DNA from: Propionibacteriaceae bacterium
GTDB taxonomy: Bacteria > Actinomycetota > Actinomycetes > Propionibacteriales > Propionibacteriaceae
Assembly (NCBI GenBank): GCA_009782785.1
Contig: WRIJ01000001.1
Span: 124,001-188,000, forward strand
Length of the DNA stretch: 64,000 nt
Direction of reading: 5' to 3'
Position numbers and translations under genes: made by a program. Below are positions 1 through 10,886 of the stretch, piece by piece (the stretch's first letter is position 1; each line of letters opens with the position of its first letter). Below the pieces are notes generated by a model that saw only the letters and a list, made by a program, of their open reading frames with translations, did not search any database and had not been told where the DNA came from.

Positions 1-1
1 T

Positions 2-625
2 GGGCTGAAGTCCATTACTTTTGCTGTCAAAGGATCCACCCAAGGGGAAGCCCCCTTCGGTGCTCTCAAATTCGAAGGGGGAGTTCACCGAGTTCAACGA
101 GTACCAGTCACAGAATCTCAGGGAAGAATTCATACGTCCGCAGCTGGGGTTCTTGTGATGCCGGAAGTTGATGACACTGACATTGTCATTGATCCTAGTG
201 ACCTTCGCATCGATGTCTTTCGATCATCAGGCCCAGGCGGGCAAGGAGTGAACACCACGGATTCAGCCGTACGCATCACTCACCTTCCCTCGGGAACAGT
301 GGTCTCCTGCCAAAATGAACGCTCCCAGATCCAGAATAAAGAATCTGCTCTGCGCATGTTGAGGGCCCGCCTTACTGCACTAGCCGAAGAACAGGCGGCT
401 GTTTCTGCTTCAGAAGCTCGCAAGACACAGGTACGTACTGTTGACCGCTCTGAACGGATTCGTACCTACAATTTTCCGGAGAATCGCATCGCTGACCATC
501 GTATTGGGTTCAAAGCCCACAACCTTGATGGTGTCTTAGCAGGAGATCTTCAACCCTTGGTGAGCGCTCTCCAAGAAGCCGATCTTGCTGACAGGCTCTC
601 CCAAGCGACCCAGGGCGATTCATGA
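2..625 (+). CDS. prfA: Peptide chain release factor 1, C-terminal part (5' end outside window)
   Basis: RF1 recognises UAA and UAG stop codons on the ribosome and triggers release of the finished peptide. The open frame runs from base 2 without a start, so the gene is cut by the window edge; about 207 of roughly 360 residues remain. The visible part begins within domain 2 with the family stretch [20 protein letters not shown] and contains the universal catalytic GGQ motif in [13 protein letters not shown]. The C-terminal part holds the usual [13 protein letters not shown] segment. The stop overlaps the start of prmC (ATGA at 622-625), fitting their joint job, since PrmC methylates the glutamine of this GGQ. 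RF1 rather than RF2 is inferred from the domain 2 sequence and the prmC partner. Confidence 0.96.
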   Translation, partial: GLKSITFAVKGSTQGEAPFGALKFEGGVHRVQRVPVTESQGRIHTSAAGVLVMPEVDDTDIVIDPSDLRIDVFRSSGPGGQGVNTTDSAVRITHLPSGTVVSCQNERSQIQNKESALRMLRARLTALAEEQAAVSASEARKTQVRTVDRSERIRTYNFPENRIADHRIGFKAHNLDGVLAGDLQPLVSALQEADLADRLSQATQGDS

Positions 626-1461
626 CCTCTGCTTTGGCTGTCCTAGCAACCACGCGTCGTACCCTTGCAGACGCTGGTGTCGATAGCCCTCAAGCCGATG
701 CTCGTACATTGATGTGTGCAGTGTTGGGGATCGAGGCAACGCAATTACCGCTCGTCGATCACCTCACTGATGTTCAAGAGTCACAACTCAACGAGATGGT
801 GAACCACCGCATCCAGGGCACCCCTGTGCAACACATCACCTCGACGGCTCACTTTCGTACCGTTAGTGTTCAGGTCGGCCCAGGTGTGTTCATACCTAGA
901 CCCGAGACTGAGGCTCTTGCCGGGTGGGCTATTGACCAGGTGCGCACCCAACCACGGCGTGTGGTGGAATTGTGTGCTGGATCGGGCGCACTGTCTTTAG
1001 CGATTCACGCAGAAAGTTGTCCAGCTGCCCAGTGGGCTGTTGAGCTGAGTACCAAGGCCTTCACCTATCTGGAGAAGAATCTTGTCGGTACGCCCATTGT
1101 CCCGGTCCTCGGTGATATGTCTCAAGCGCTGGCAGAACTAGAGGGAACAATTGATCTTGTCGTGGCGAACCCACCCTATGTTCCGACAACAATCCGCAAA
1201 ACTCTGACTCCCGAGGTGCTCGCAGATCCAGATCTTGCACTGTTTGCTGGAGAAGACGGATACAAAGTCTTCCCCCTTGTCGCTCACAGTGCTGCTCGCC
1301 TGTTAGCACCCGGAGGTGTTGTGGGTTGTGAACACGGTGACGGCCAGGAGCGTATTGTTACTACCATCTTTACTGAGGCCGGTTTCACCTCTCTTGCCTC
1401 CCACAAGGACCTCACTGGCCGCCCACGCTTCATTACAGCTATGAAGCCAAACATGCAATGA
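622..1461 (+). CDS. prmC: Release factor glutamine methyltransferase PrmC
   Basis: S-adenosylmethionine-dependent enzyme that N5-methylates the glutamine of the GGQ motif in release factors. The 279-residue length is normal. The N-terminal helical substrate-binding domain is followed by a Rossmann methyltransferase core with the SAM loop [15 protein letters not shown] and the catalytic NPPY motif at residues 183-186. The stretch [13 protein letters not shown] is typical of PrmC and separates it from HemK-unrelated methylases. It overlaps prfA by four bases, so translation is probably coupled, and the threonylcarbamoyl-AMP synthase gene follows one base after its stop. This prfA-prmC-sua5 order is widespread in actinobacteria. 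Confidence 0.95.
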   Translation: MTSALAVLATTRRTLADAGVDSPQADARTLMCAVLGIEATQLPLVDHLTDVQESQLNEMVNHRIQGTPVQHITSTAHFRTVSVQVGPGVFIPRPETEALAGWAIDQVRTQPRRVVELCAGSGALSLAIHAESCPAAQWAVELSTKAFTYLEKNLVGTPIVPVLGDMSQALAELEGTIDLVVANPPYVPTTIRKTLTPEVLADPDLALFAGEDGYKVFPLVAHSAARLLAPGGVVGCEHGDGQERIVTTIFTEAGFTSLASHKDLTGRPRFITAMKPNMQ

Positions 1462-1462
1462 T

Positions 1463-2122
1463 ATGGGGATGGGAATGATGTCAGTCTCACCACAGGCGCA
1501 ACCCAGTGTGCTCACCTTTGATGACTCCACTGTGGAAGAGTCTGCCACCAGAGTACTGGGTCGTGGACAATGTCTGGTGATACCGACTGACACGGTCTAT
1601 GGGATCGCGGCTCGCGGTGACGATTTTCGCGGAATTGCTCGTCTTCAGCAGCTGAAAGGACGTAGCGATGGATTCCCTCCACCGATACTCGTTGCCCATC
1701 CACAAGATGTCTGGGGCCTTGTTGCCCCTGTGTCTGATGCAGTACACCGAATCGCCCAGGCGTACTGGCCTGGACCGCTCACGCTCATTCTGCCCACTCA
1801 CCGCCATGATCTTTCCCTGTCGTCACATTTAGGAACACTCGGTCTGCGTGTTCCTGACCATCCACAGTTACAGAAGCTCCTTAGTGTCACAGGTCCTCTT
1901 GCTGTCTCCAGCGCCAATAGGCACCAATTACCACCGTCCACCACAGTTCAGGAAGCCATGGAACAATTCGGTACCGATGTTGAACTCTATGTTGATGGTG
2001 GGCCCACCCAGGGGTTGACCCCCTCAACAGTGGTGGATTGCACTGGCGAGATCACCGTGTTGAGAGTGGGTTTGATTTCGCGAGAAGACATCTTGGCTCA
2101 GGGAGGCAACACCGATGCGTGA
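1463..2122 (+). CDS. L-threonylcarbamoyladenylate synthase (Sua5/YrdC/TsaC family)
   Basis: Makes threonylcarbamoyl-AMP from threonine, bicarbonate and ATP, the first step towards the t6A37 modification of ANN-decoding tRNAs. The YrdC fold is shown by CLVIPTDTVYGIA near the N-terminus, the LKGRSDGFPPPILV loop (family KxRP..P), LGLRVPDH and the SSAN motif. At 219 residues it is a YrdC-only protein without the extra Sua5 C-terminal domain. Four in-frame ATG codons lie in the first 16 bases (1463, 1469, 1475, 1478); the purine-rich GGGGATGGGA would best serve 1475 or 1478, so the true N-terminus may be four or five residues shorter. Its end overlaps the next gene by eight bases. Confidence 0.9.
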   Translation: MGMGMMSVSPQAQPSVLTFDDSTVEESATRVLGRGQCLVIPTDTVYGIAARGDDFRGIARLQQLKGRSDGFPPPILVAHPQDVWGLVAPVSDAVHRIAQAYWPGPLTLILPTHRHDLSLSSHLGTLGLRVPDHPQLQKLLSVTGPLAVSSANRHQLPPSTTVQEAMEQFGTDVELYVDGGPTQGLTPSTVVDCTGEITVLRVGLISREDILAQGGNTDA

Positions 2123-3221
2123 GTATGGGATTATCTTCCTCGTTGCTGTGGCTGTGTGCTTCTGCTTGACTCCAGCATGCCGCTCTCTTGCTCTACGGTT
2201 GGGAGCAGTCGCTCAAGTGCGCGATCGCGATGTTCATGACACCTCCACTCCCTATTTTGGTGGCTTAGCCATGCTGGGTGGACTTGCTGCGGCTACCCTC
2301 ATGGCATCAAAGATGCCCTTCCTCAGTCGCTATCCCACTGTTCTCGGTGACTCCCTGACTATCCTGGCTGCAGCTGCGGTCATGTGCATTATTGGGCTCA
2401 TTGATGATCTCGTGGAACTTAATGCTTTGATGAAAATCGGCGGGCAGATGCTAGCTGCTGGAATACTTGTCCTCGGTGGGGTACAAATGCGCTGGATTCC
2501 CTGGAAAACAGGGGTACTTGTCCTTGACCAAGCAGCAGGAATACTCATTTCTTTCCTGTTTATTTTCTTGTGTACGAACGCGGTGAATCTCATTGATGGT
2601 CTTGATGGTCTTGCGGCAGGAATTGTCGCCATTTCGGGAACAGCATTCTTTATCTATGCCTATTGGTTGACTGTGGGGGAGGGTTTAGTCCGGGCTACCA
2701 CCTCTGCCTTCGCCACGGCAGCGATCTGTGGGATTTGTATCGGATATCTTCCGCACAATTTCCATCCGGCCAAGATCTTCATGGGAGATTCTGGTGCCAT
2801 GCTGCTCGGTCTTCTCTTCGCTGCGTCGACTATTTCACTGACGGGGCAGATAGACCCCACCACACTCAGCGGAAGCCAGCTCGGTCTGTTTGTTGCCTAT
2901 ATTCCACTAGTTCTACCCTTGGTGGCCCTAGGGCTGCCACTACTCGATTTATTTGCGGCCTACACTCGGCGTACCTGGAAAGGAGTGTGGTGGTTTGTCG
3001 CAGATAAGCAACATGTACATCACCACCTTCTGCAACGCGGGCACTCCCAGCGTCGGGCGGTGATCATGATGTACGCATGGACTGCTCTTCTCGCCTTTTC
3101 TGCAATGTTCCTGGGATTATTCCCGTCGTGGCTGACACTTTTCATAGCTGCCAGTGCTTTAATGTCTACCTTGATCTTTGTTCTTGTTACTGGACGGAAA
3201 ACTACTCCCGATAAAGCATAG
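2115..3221 (+). CDS. Undecaprenyl-phosphate GlcNAc-1-phosphate transferase, MraY/WecA/TagO family
   Basis: Integral membrane enzyme that moves a sugar-1-phosphate from a UDP-sugar to undecaprenyl (or decaprenyl) phosphate and so starts a cell-wall polymer such as a teichoic acid, arabinogalactan linker or exopolysaccharide. The 368 residues are almost all membrane helices. The Asp-rich motif IIGLIDDL, the NAVNLIDGLDGLAAG motif, FHPAKIFMGDSGAMLLG and the HVHHHLLQRGHS loop are the family's catalytic and nucleotide-binding elements. The HVHHHL loop and the location outside a mur cluster favour WecA/TagO over MraY. GGGAGG sits eight bases before the start. In actinobacteria this gene commonly sits between prmC/sua5 and the atp operon. 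Confidence 0.9.
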   Translation: MREYGIIFLVAVAVCFCLTPACRSLALRLGAVAQVRDRDVHDTSTPYFGGLAMLGGLAAATLMASKMPFLSRYPTVLGDSLTILAAAAVMCIIGLIDDLVELNALMKIGGQMLAAGILVLGGVQMRWIPWKTGVLVLDQAAGILISFLFIFLCTNAVNLIDGLDGLAAGIVAISGTAFFIYAYWLTVGEGLVRATTSAFATAAICGICIGYLPHNFHPAKIFMGDSGAMLLGLLFAASTISLTGQIDPTTLSGSQLGLFVAYIPLVLPLVALGLPLLDLFAAYTRRTWKGVWWFVADKQHVHHHLLQRGHSQRRAVIMMYAWTALLAFSAMFLGLFPSWLTLFIAASALMSTLIFVLVTGRKTTPDKA

Positions 3222-3229
3222 GAGGGGCC

Positions 3230-3688
3230 ATGGCCGAAGGAAAGATTCGAGTTCCCACAGACTCACTGTCTGCTGCTGGGTGGAAGATGGCCAGTGGTGG
3301 GGTGATCTGCGGTGGTCTTGTTGCTGCACTCACCTGTGTGATTCTTGCACTGGTCGTCACTGGTTCTGCTTCAATCAGTTGCGGAATTGGTGCGCTTGCT
3401 GGGCTCATTGCTCTGGGGGGTAGCCAGGTTCTGCTGATTCTCGTGGAGAAACTCCCCCCCCAGATCACACTGCTCACTGCGCTGGTAGCCATGGCTCTGG
3501 CCGCTGTGGGGCTGTTCATTATCCTGTCGTGGGCGAAAACCTCGTCAACGATTAACGTGAAGTGGATTTTGGTGGGCATCTCGATCGCCTGCTTAGGGTA
3601 TCTTATTGGGGCAAAAGTAGCGCATTCCCGGGTGAGACTACTGCACTATTCCGAGCAAGAGTCAGCAAAAATGTCGAAGAATTCCTGA
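3230..3688 (+). CDS. AtpI-like small membrane protein
   Basis: A 152-residue protein with four predicted membrane helices (about residues 20-45, 50-72, 80-102 and 110-130) and a charged tail. Sequence alone does not name it. Its place directly before atpB, the helix count and the size fit the AtpI family, which helps assemble the c-ring or supports divalent ion uptake in other bacteria. AGGAGGGG lies just before the ATG, a strong ribosome binding site. It reads with the upstream wecA-like gene (8-base gap) and is separated from atpB by 130 bases, so it may be transcribed with either group. Confidence 0.7.
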   Translation: MAEGKIRVPTDSLSAAGWKMASGGVICGGLVAALTCVILALVVTGSASISCGIGALAGLIALGGSQVLLILVEKLPPQITLLTALVAMALAAVGLFIILSWAKTSSTINVKWILVGISIACLGYLIGAKVAHSRVRLLHYSEQESAKMSKNS

Positions 3689-3737
3689 GCAATTTCACAG
3701 TTTGGAACTCAGTTAGTCTCTTGACGACCCAAGGCGC

Positions 3738-3743
3738 TAGGAT
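3738..3743 (+). promoter_or_regulatory. Candidate -10 box for the atp operon
   Basis: TAGGAT matches the TANNNT actinobacterial -10 box and lies in the only sizeable gap (3689-3818) within the prfA-atpC run. The identical hexamer precedes the HTH-MurA gene and hisD in this window. No convincing -35 sits 16-18 bases upstream; the tempting TTGACG at 3721 is only 11 bases away. A start near 3750 would give a leader of about 69 bases. Confidence 0.35.
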
Positions 3744-3818
3744 GACACCAGAAGCCAAGTCATCTCGAAACTTCCGGCCTCTGATCACAGTGTTTACGCT
3801 CTAAGCAAAGGAGGGTCG

Positions 3819-4700
3819 ATGAGCATCATCGCCACAGGGCTGACACTCCTTGATACCGGCGTACATGAAGCTCCATCCTTTGGAGTTGCAGGTTTCGATT
3901 CTCGTCCACTCTTTCCCTCCCAGGCATGGCTCGATTGCCAAGCGGCAACAGAACCAGGGGTTCCCATGGCGTGCGAGTCTCTTCCCTGGACGGATTTTTG
4001 GTTGACCAACCACATTCTTCAAGCGGTCATCGCGGCAACCTTGGTGCTTGCCTTCTGGTTGATCGTCTCCCACAAACCAAAGATTGTTCCCACGAAACGC
4101 CAGTGGATCGGGGAGTGGCTCTACAATATGATCCGCAACGGGGTTGCTCGCGACATGATTGGTGAGGGATATCAGAAGTATGTCCCATGGCTCGTAGCAA
4201 TGTTCACCTTCATCATTGTCAATAATCTCTTCGGCAGTTTCTTCATCTTCATGTTCCCCACCTTCTCCAAAGTAGGATTCGTCTGGGGTTTTGCGATCAT
4301 CACCTGGATCCTCTATAACGCTGTGGGGATCAAGAAGTGGGGATTACTGCGCTATGTGAAGCAATCAACAGTCCCACACGGAGTTCCTGGCCCCATCCTG
4401 CTCATGGTGGCACCCCTTGAATTCCTCTCCAACTTCATCATGCGCCCCATTACTCTGGCGTTGCGACTCTTTGCCAATCTTTTTGCTGGCCACCTCTTGG
4501 TGATGATCTTTGTCGTGGGAGGGACGTACCTTCTCACCGAAGTCAAAGACAACCTCTTCTACAATGTTGCTGGCGGGCTGACCATAGTTGTCAGTTTCGG
4601 AATTTTTGCTCTAGAGCTCTTGGTTGCCTACCTCCAAGCGTACATCTTTGTCGTTCTGACAGCTCAATATGTGGCTTCTGCACAGGCAGAGGCACACTAA
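3819..4700 (+). CDS. atpB: F1Fo ATP synthase subunit a
   Basis: Stator subunit of the Fo motor that provides the proton half-channels against the c-ring. It has 293 residues with a long N-terminal segment before the first helix at about residue 68 and five to six membrane helices. The essential arginine is in MRPITLALRLFANLFAGHL (Arg216), equivalent to E. coli Arg210. AAAGGAGGG lies a few bases before the ATG. It is the first structural gene of the atp operon, and the c subunit follows 13 bases after its stop. Confidence 0.96.
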   Translation: MSIIATGLTLLDTGVHEAPSFGVAGFDSRPLFPSQAWLDCQAATEPGVPMACESLPWTDFWLTNHILQAVIAATLVLAFWLIVSHKPKIVPTKRQWIGEWLYNMIRNGVARDMIGEGYQKYVPWLVAMFTFIIVNNLFGSFFIFMFPTFSKVGFVWGFAIITWILYNAVGIKKWGLLRYVKQSTVPHGVPGPILLMVAPLEFLSNFIMRPITLALRLFANLFAGHLLVMIFVVGGTYLLTEVKDNLFYNVAGGLTIVVSFGIFALELLVAYLQAYIFVVLTAQYVASAQAEAH

Positions 4701-4713
4701 TGAAAGGAAAATC

Positions 4714-4947
4714 ATGACATTACTGGATACAGCGATTAGCATCTCAGGAAGTCTCAATACTCTGGGTTACGGCCTTGGTACCATTGGCCCAGGTATTGGC
4801 GTGGGAATGATCTTCGCCTCGGTGATCCAAGGCACAGCTCGTCAACCTGAAGCAAAGGGCTCATTGATGTCCACTGCGTGGATTGGCTTTGCTGTGGTTG
4901 AGGCACTGGCACTGTTCGGTATCGCATTCGCCTTCACACTTGGGTGA
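4714..4947 (+). CDS. atpE: F1Fo ATP synthase subunit c
   Basis: Ring-forming proteolipid of the Fo rotor. The 77 residues form two membrane helices joined by the polar loop ARQPEAKG. The glycine-rich first helix GTIGPGIGVG and the ion-binding carboxylate Glu63 in VVEALAL are clear. The residues that coordinate sodium in Na+ rotors (Gln on helix 1, Ser or Thr after the Glu) are replaced by Val and Ala, so a proton-driven enzyme is inferred. The ATG at 4714 with GAAAGGAAA just upstream is chosen over a longer in-frame reading that would run back into atpB. The stop overlaps atpF. Confidence 0.96.
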   Translation: MTLLDTAISISGSLNTLGYGLGTIGPGIGVGMIFASVIQGTARQPEAKGSLMSTAWIGFAVVEALALFGIAFAFTLG

Positions 4948-5483
4948 TCATGATTCTGCTCGATGGAACAGGCCCTCTCGGGCCTCTTCTCCCGGAACAT
5001 ATCTCGGAGCTTGTTGTCGGGTTGGTCCTGTTTGGGATCATCATCTTTGTCGTGTGGAAAGTCATTGTTCCGCGGTTCGAAAAAATGTACTCCGACCGTA
5101 CCGATGAAATCCGTGGAGGCATAGAAAGAGCCGAGCAAGCCCAAGATGAGGCAGCCAAAGCTCTAGCGGTCTATAAAGAGAAACTTGCTCATGCCGATGA
5201 TGAGGCAGCGCAGATTCGCGATGCAGCAAAAGCAACTGGTGCCCAAATCGAAGCTGAATCGAGACTCAAAGCTGAAGAAGAAGCTTCGCGTATCGTCAAT
5301 TCAGCTCGGGTACAAGTAGAAGCCGAAAAGTCTTTGGCCATGGAGGATCTGCGTAAAGATGTCGGATCGATGGCTACCACTTTGGCTGGCAAGATACTCG
5401 GAGAATCACTCGATGATGCGAGTGTGAAGAAGACTGTTGATTCGTTCATTGGCTCATTGAACCAGGAGTCGACAAAGAAATGA
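4944..5483 (+). CDS. atpF: F1Fo ATP synthase subunit b
   Basis: Peripheral stalk subunit linking Fo to the top of F1. One N-terminal membrane helix (about residues 20-43, with FGIIIFVVWKVIVPRFEKM at its end) is followed by a long alanine- and glutamate-rich coiled coil (about residues 45-170), the standard layout; 179 residues is usual. The GTG at 4944 overlaps the atpE stop as GTGA, which suggests translational coupling; an ATG at 4950 is an equally possible start two residues later. The 3' end overlaps atpH by four bases. Confidence 0.95.
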   Translation: MIMILLDGTGPLGPLLPEHISELVVGLVLFGIIIFVVWKVIVPRFEKMYSDRTDEIRGGIERAEQAQDEAAKALAVYKEKLAHADDEAAQIRDAAKATGAQIEAESRLKAEEEASRIVNSARVQVEAEKSLAMEDLRKDVGSMATTLAGKILGESLDDASVKKTVDSFIGSLNQESTKK

Positions 5484-6235
5484 CCCCCACGAAGCAAGGA
5501 TCCTCGAACAGTCATCTCACTGGTGAGCTGACCATGATTCTGACTGCTCTACACGAGCACCCAGCTCTAGCTCGCGCATTAACCGATCCTTCAGCCCCAG
5601 TGGATGTGAGAAGGAAGTTGATCGATGGTGCTTTCGCAAGTCTGAGTCCATCAGCAAGAGCCACCCTCGGTGATGCCTTGGACAAGAACTGGGATTCGTC
5701 AGCCTCCTTGCTCAATTGGGTGGAAGAAACTTCCGTGAAGGCAGCCTGGCAGAGCGCTGATAGCTCGGGGTCTATCAATCGTTGCCTCGACGAGGTCTTC
5801 ACCTTCTCACAAATGGTGTACCACAACCACGAATTGCGTTCAGCACTCGTGGATCGTTCTCGCAGCGTTGACCAGCGTCAAGCTCTCGTACGGTCGCTGC
5901 TCGCTCCCACCATGGCTGAACCATCGGTTGATATCGCTGTCGCAGCTCTGGGATCCCACTATGGCACCATCGATGATGCTCTCTCGGCGTACCTCACCAT
6001 AGGCGCTGAGCTCATTGGTGCTCAGATCGCGGTGGTCAAACTTGCCCAACCACTGGATTCGAAGCAGAAAAAAGAACTGACTGCCGAGCTAGCCAAGCGT
6101 ATGGGCACAACAATTATTATCCAAGAAGTAGTGGATCCTTCCGTTCTCGGAGGGGTCCGCGTCGAATGTGGAGCAGAGGTCATCGACTCCACCTTGACAT
6201 CGCGGCTCGAAGCTGCGCGAAGAGAATTTTCGTGA
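5480..6235 (+). CDS. atpH: F1Fo ATP synthase subunit delta
   Basis: Connects the b-subunit stalk to the alpha-beta hexamer (the OSCP homologue). The family C-terminal signature is present in the last third as DPSVLGGVRVECGAEVIDST. At 251 residues it is longer than the roughly 180 of E. coli, in line with the long actinobacterial delta subunits, which carry extra N-terminal helical sequence. It starts inside atpF (ATGA at 5480-5483) and ends 21 bases before atpA, which has its own AAAAGAGGAAG ribosome binding site. Confidence 0.93.
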   Translation: MTPTKQGSSNSHLTGELTMILTALHEHPALARALTDPSAPVDVRRKLIDGAFASLSPSARATLGDALDKNWDSSASLLNWVEETSVKAAWQSADSSGSINRCLDEVFTFSQMVYHNHELRSALVDRSRSVDQRQALVRSLLAPTMAEPSVDIAVAALGSHYGTIDDALSAYLTIGAELIGAQIAVVKLAQPLDSKQKKELTAELAKRMGTTIIIQEVVDPSVLGGVRVECGAEVIDSTLTSRLEAARREFS

Positions 6236-6256
6236 ACTCGGAAAAGAGGAAGATCA

Positions 6257-7900
6257 ATGACTGAAACAACCATCAAGGCAGACACCATTCGCCAAGCACT
6301 TGACAGTTATATCAAGGACTTCACAGTGGCAACCTCCGCCAGTGAAGAGATTGGGTACGTGACTGATTCTGGTGATGGGATCGCCCACGTAGTCGGTTTG
6401 CCCTCGGCGATGGCTAACGAGCTTTTAGAGTTCGCTAACGGTGTGCGCGGTATTGCCATTAACTTGGACGCACGTGAGATCGGTGTTGTCGTCCTTGGTT
6501 CCTCTGAGGGTATCGAAGAAGGCTCTGAGGTGCGTCGCACCGGGGAGATCCTGTCTGTGGCCGTTGGTGATGGGTACCTTGGGCGCGTAGTCGATGCCAT
6601 GGGGAACCCCATTGATGGCCTTGGTCCGATCACTGATGTGGCTGGTCGTCGCGACCTGGAACTTCAAGCCGCTGGTGTGATGGATCGCCAATCGGTCAAC
6701 GAACCACTCCAGACCGGGATCAAAGCTATTGACGCCATGATTCCTATCGGACGCGGTCAGCGCCAGTTGATTATTGGTGACCGCAAAACTGGGAAGACAG
6801 CCATTGTGGTGGACACCATCATCAACCAGAAAGCCAACTGGGATACCGGTGACCCGAAACAGCAAGTACGTTGCATTTATGTGGCTGTCGGCCAGAAAGG
6901 TTCCACTGTCGCAGAAGTGAAGGAGTCCTTGCGAGCCGCTGGCGCACTGGAGTACACCACGATTGTCCATGCACCTGCTTCAGATCCCGCAGGGTTCAAA
7001 TACATCGCACCCTATGCGGGTTCCGCCATCGGTCAGCACTGGATGTACGAGGGCAAACACGTACTCATAGTCTTTGATGACCTCACCAAGCAGGCCGAGG
7101 CGTACCGCGCCATGTCTTTGCTGCTTCGTCGGCCACCAGGTCGTGAAGCATACCCCGGCGATGTGTTCTATTTGCACTCGCGTTTGCTGGAACGTTGTGC
7201 CAAGCTCTCCGACAAGCTAGGGGGAGGGTCAATGACTGGTTTGCCGATCATTGAAACCAAGGCAAACGATGTGTCAGCCTATATCCCGACCAATGTGATC
7301 TCTATCACTGATGGACAGATCTTCCTCCAATCCGATCTGTTCAACGCCAACCAGCGTCCCGCTATCGATGTGGGTATTTCTGTGTCCCGCGTCGGTGGTG
7401 CTGCCCAAGTGAAGGCCATGAAATCGGTGGCTGGTACGCTCAAGATCTCCTTGGCTCAGTTTAGGGATATGCAAGCTTTCGCTATGTTCGCCTCTGATCT
7501 CGATGAGACATCCAGGCGCCAGTTGGAGCGTGGTGCCAGGTTGACCGAGCTTCTACGCCAGCCCCAGTATTCGCCCTACCCGGTCGAAGAACAGGTTGTT
7601 TCGGTTTGGGCTGGACTCGGTGGTTTGCTCGACATCGTACCGGTCAATGACATCTTGCGTTTCGAGCGCGAGATGCTTGACTATCTTCGTCGCGAAACCA
7701 AGGTTCTTGACGGTATCGCTGAATCGAAACTCTTTGGTGATGATGCCCAAGAAGAGGCTCGCAAGGGGATCGATGCCTTCGCGCGTACGTTCCGTACCTC
7801 AGATGGGTCCTTCTTGTTCAGCGATGAATTAGAAGGAACACCGATCTCTCGTGAGGATGACATCGATCAGGAGAAGATCGTGACAGGAAAAGCCGGTTAA
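6257..7900 (+). CDS. atpA: F1Fo ATP synthase subunit alpha
   Basis: Non-catalytic nucleotide-binding subunit of F1, 547 residues. The N-terminal beta-barrel is followed by the RecA-like domain with Walker A GDRKTGKT at residues 174-181 and the Walker B stretch [12 protein letters not shown]. The alpha signature [20 protein letters not shown] and the arginine finger region [10 protein letters not shown] are intact. The acidic C-terminal extension ([19 protein letters not shown]) is typical of actinobacterial alpha subunits, where similar tails have been linked to suppression of ATP hydrolysis. atpG starts one base after its stop. Confidence 0.97.
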   Translation: MTETTIKADTIRQALDSYIKDFTVATSASEEIGYVTDSGDGIAHVVGLPSAMANELLEFANGVRGIAINLDAREIGVVVLGSSEGIEEGSEVRRTGEILSVAVGDGYLGRVVDAMGNPIDGLGPITDVAGRRDLELQAAGVMDRQSVNEPLQTGIKAIDAMIPIGRGQRQLIIGDRKTGKTAIVVDTIINQKANWDTGDPKQQVRCIYVAVGQKGSTVAEVKESLRAAGALEYTTIVHAPASDPAGFKYIAPYAGSAIGQHWMYEGKHVLIVFDDLTKQAEAYRAMSLLLRRPPGREAYPGDVFYLHSRLLERCAKLSDKLGGGSMTGLPIIETKANDVSAYIPTNVISITDGQIFLQSDLFNANQRPAIDVGISVSRVGGAAQVKAMKSVAGTLKISLAQFRDMQAFAMFASDLDETSRRQLERGARLTELLRQPQYSPYPVEEQVVSVWAGLGGLLDIVPVNDILRFEREMLDYLRRETKVLDGIAESKLFGDDAQEEARKGIDAFARTFRTSDGSFLFSDELEGTPISREDDIDQEKIVTGKAG

Positions 7901-7901
7901 C

Positions 7902-8789
7902 ATGGTAGCCAGTCTCCGAGAGCTGCGAGAACGCAACAGGTCCGTCCAGGCGACACAGAAGATCACCCGGGCGATGGAACTCATTGCAGCCTCGCGAATC
8001 ACGAAAGCACAAGCGGCGGCTCGGGCAACCTTGCCTTACACCCGTGAACTGAATCGTGCCGTTTCAGCAGTGGTTGGGCATGCTGAGATCAACCACCCTC
8101 TCACCACAGAGCAGAAGTCCATGGGTCGTACGGCCATTGTGGTGATCACCTCTGATCGTGGTCTTGCTGGACCATACTCATCGAATGTCATTCGCATGGC
8201 TGAGAGGCTCACCCAAACCCTGTTGGGGGAAGGCCGTGAGATCGTCACCTACATGGTTGGCCGCAAAGGAATTGCCTACTATGAATACCGTGAACGTCCC
8301 TTAGAGAAGACCTGGGATGGATTCTCTGACAAGCCCACGTATGCTGATTCTGACTCTATTTCTGATGCTCTCATTGAGAAGTTTTTACTCGATGAAGCCG
8401 ATGGGGGAGTGGACGAGATTCAGGTGGTGTATACCCGCTTTGAATCGATGCTGGTTCAAGAACCCAGGGTTCGCCGTATCCTTCCACTCCAGGTGGTACG
8501 TGGAGATGGACCTCGCGAGGTTGGCCCGCTGTACACCTTTGAGCCTGATGCAGAGACTGTCCTCGATGAACTACTTCCCTTGTATGTTCGCAACCGTATT
8601 CACTTCTACCTGATGCAAGCTGCAGCCAGTGAACTGGCTTCGAAGCAGAAGGCGATGAAGTCTGCCACTGACAATGCCCAGCAACTGATCGAATCCTTGA
8701 CGCGCCAAACCAACCAGGCACGCCAAGCCAAGATCACCCAAGAGATTACCGAGATCGTGGGGGGCGCTTCCGCGCTCGCCGAAAAATAG
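7902..8789 (+). CDS. atpG: F1Fo ATP synthase subunit gamma
   Basis: Central shaft of the rotary motor. Its N-terminal helix LRERNRSVQATQKITRAMELIA and C-terminal helix around AMKSATDNAQQLIESLT, which form the coiled coil inside the alpha-beta hexamer, are well conserved, and the ITSDRGLAGPYSSNV stretch is the family signature. The 295 residues include about 15 extra in the globular part (around residues 165-180), as in other actinobacteria. Located between atpA and atpD, with AGGAG before atpD. Confidence 0.96.
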   Translation: MVASLRELRERNRSVQATQKITRAMELIAASRITKAQAAARATLPYTRELNRAVSAVVGHAEINHPLTTEQKSMGRTAIVVITSDRGLAGPYSSNVIRMAERLTQTLLGEGREIVTYMVGRKGIAYYEYRERPLEKTWDGFSDKPTYADSDSISDALIEKFLLDEADGGVDEIQVVYTRFESMLVQEPRVRRILPLQVVRGDGPREVGPLYTFEPDAETVLDELLPLYVRNRIHFYLMQAAASELASKQKAMKSATDNAQQLIESLTRQTNQARQAKITQEITEIVGGASALAEK

Positions 8790-10237
<1,448 letters not shown>

Positions 10238-10238
<1 letters not shown>

Positions 10239-10642
10239 TGGCCGACACCTTCAAGGTTGAGATCGTCTCCGCCGACAAGCTCGTCTGGGAAGGCGAAGCG
10301 ATCCAGCTCACGGCAACCACTATCGAGGGCGAGGTCGGCATTCTTGCTCACCATATCCCTTTGATCGCCAACCTTGCCCCTGGACGGGCAGAGGTCACCG
10401 ATTCTGAAGGTACGCTGCACACAGTCGCGGTCGATGGTGGATTCATCTCGGTCACTGAGGAACTGTCAGCGATCATTTCCCCGTACGCCCAAATGGCTGG
10501 AGATATTGACGCCAAGGCTGCTCAAAGGACTTTACTGGATCTGCAAGCCAAACGTGAAGCAGGGGACAACTCAGTGGCCACCACCATGGCTATTAGGCGT
10601 GCCACTGCCCAAGTGAAAGCCGCCGAGCTTCACACCAAGTGA
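10238..10642 (+). CDS. atpC: F1Fo ATP synthase subunit epsilon
   Basis: Rotor subunit that binds gamma and can inhibit ATP hydrolysis. The N-terminal beta-sandwich includes EGEVGILAHHIPLIANLAPG, the conserved family core, and the two C-terminal helices follow to residue 134. The length is close to the 120-138 usual for bacteria. It ends the atp operon. The 244-base gap after it holds hairpin-forming repeats rather than a gene, and the next gene lies on the other strand. Confidence 0.95.
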
Positions 10643-10725
10643 GTTCTTTCCCTGTCACCATGGCACGTGTTTCCTTTGTCATCTTGCGCTCCTCCGCCTC
10701 ACCCTGTGCGCCTCCCCTTGTCACC

Positions 10726-10868
10726 CTGCGGAGCACTGCGAGTCGCCCTAGCGGGCTCCGCAGCACCACGACGCAGGTTGAGCGGAGAGTGCGCTTGCGC
10801 ACTATCCCGAAACCAAGGAAGTGGTTGACGAACGAAGTGAGGAACACAGGCTCCGCGACTCGCAGGGT
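10726..10868. repeat. Hairpin-rich repeat block between convergent atpC and PPi-phosphofructokinase
   Basis: The gap 10643-10886 has no convincing gene. It holds a 9-base inverted repeat CTGCGGAGC (10726-10734) with GCTCCGCAG (10755-10763), the near-palindrome AGTGCGCTTGCGCACT (10788-10803), and a CTCCGCGACTCGCAGGG stretch at 10851-10867 that echoes GCGAGTCGC at 10738-10746 in the opposite sense. The same CTGCGGAG / CGACTCGCAG words occur in the element at 15360-15519, so the two blocks are probably related interspersed repeats. No U-run follows the hairpins, but they may still stop transcription from both sides. Confidence 0.6.
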
Positions 10869-10886
10869 CCATGAGTCACCACAGTT

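Noticed and set aside
3721-3743. TTGACG followed by TAGGAT as a full sigma-70-type promoter for atpB
   Set aside because: The spacing is only 11 bases, too short for a -35/-10 pair. I kept TAGGAT alone as a weak candidate.
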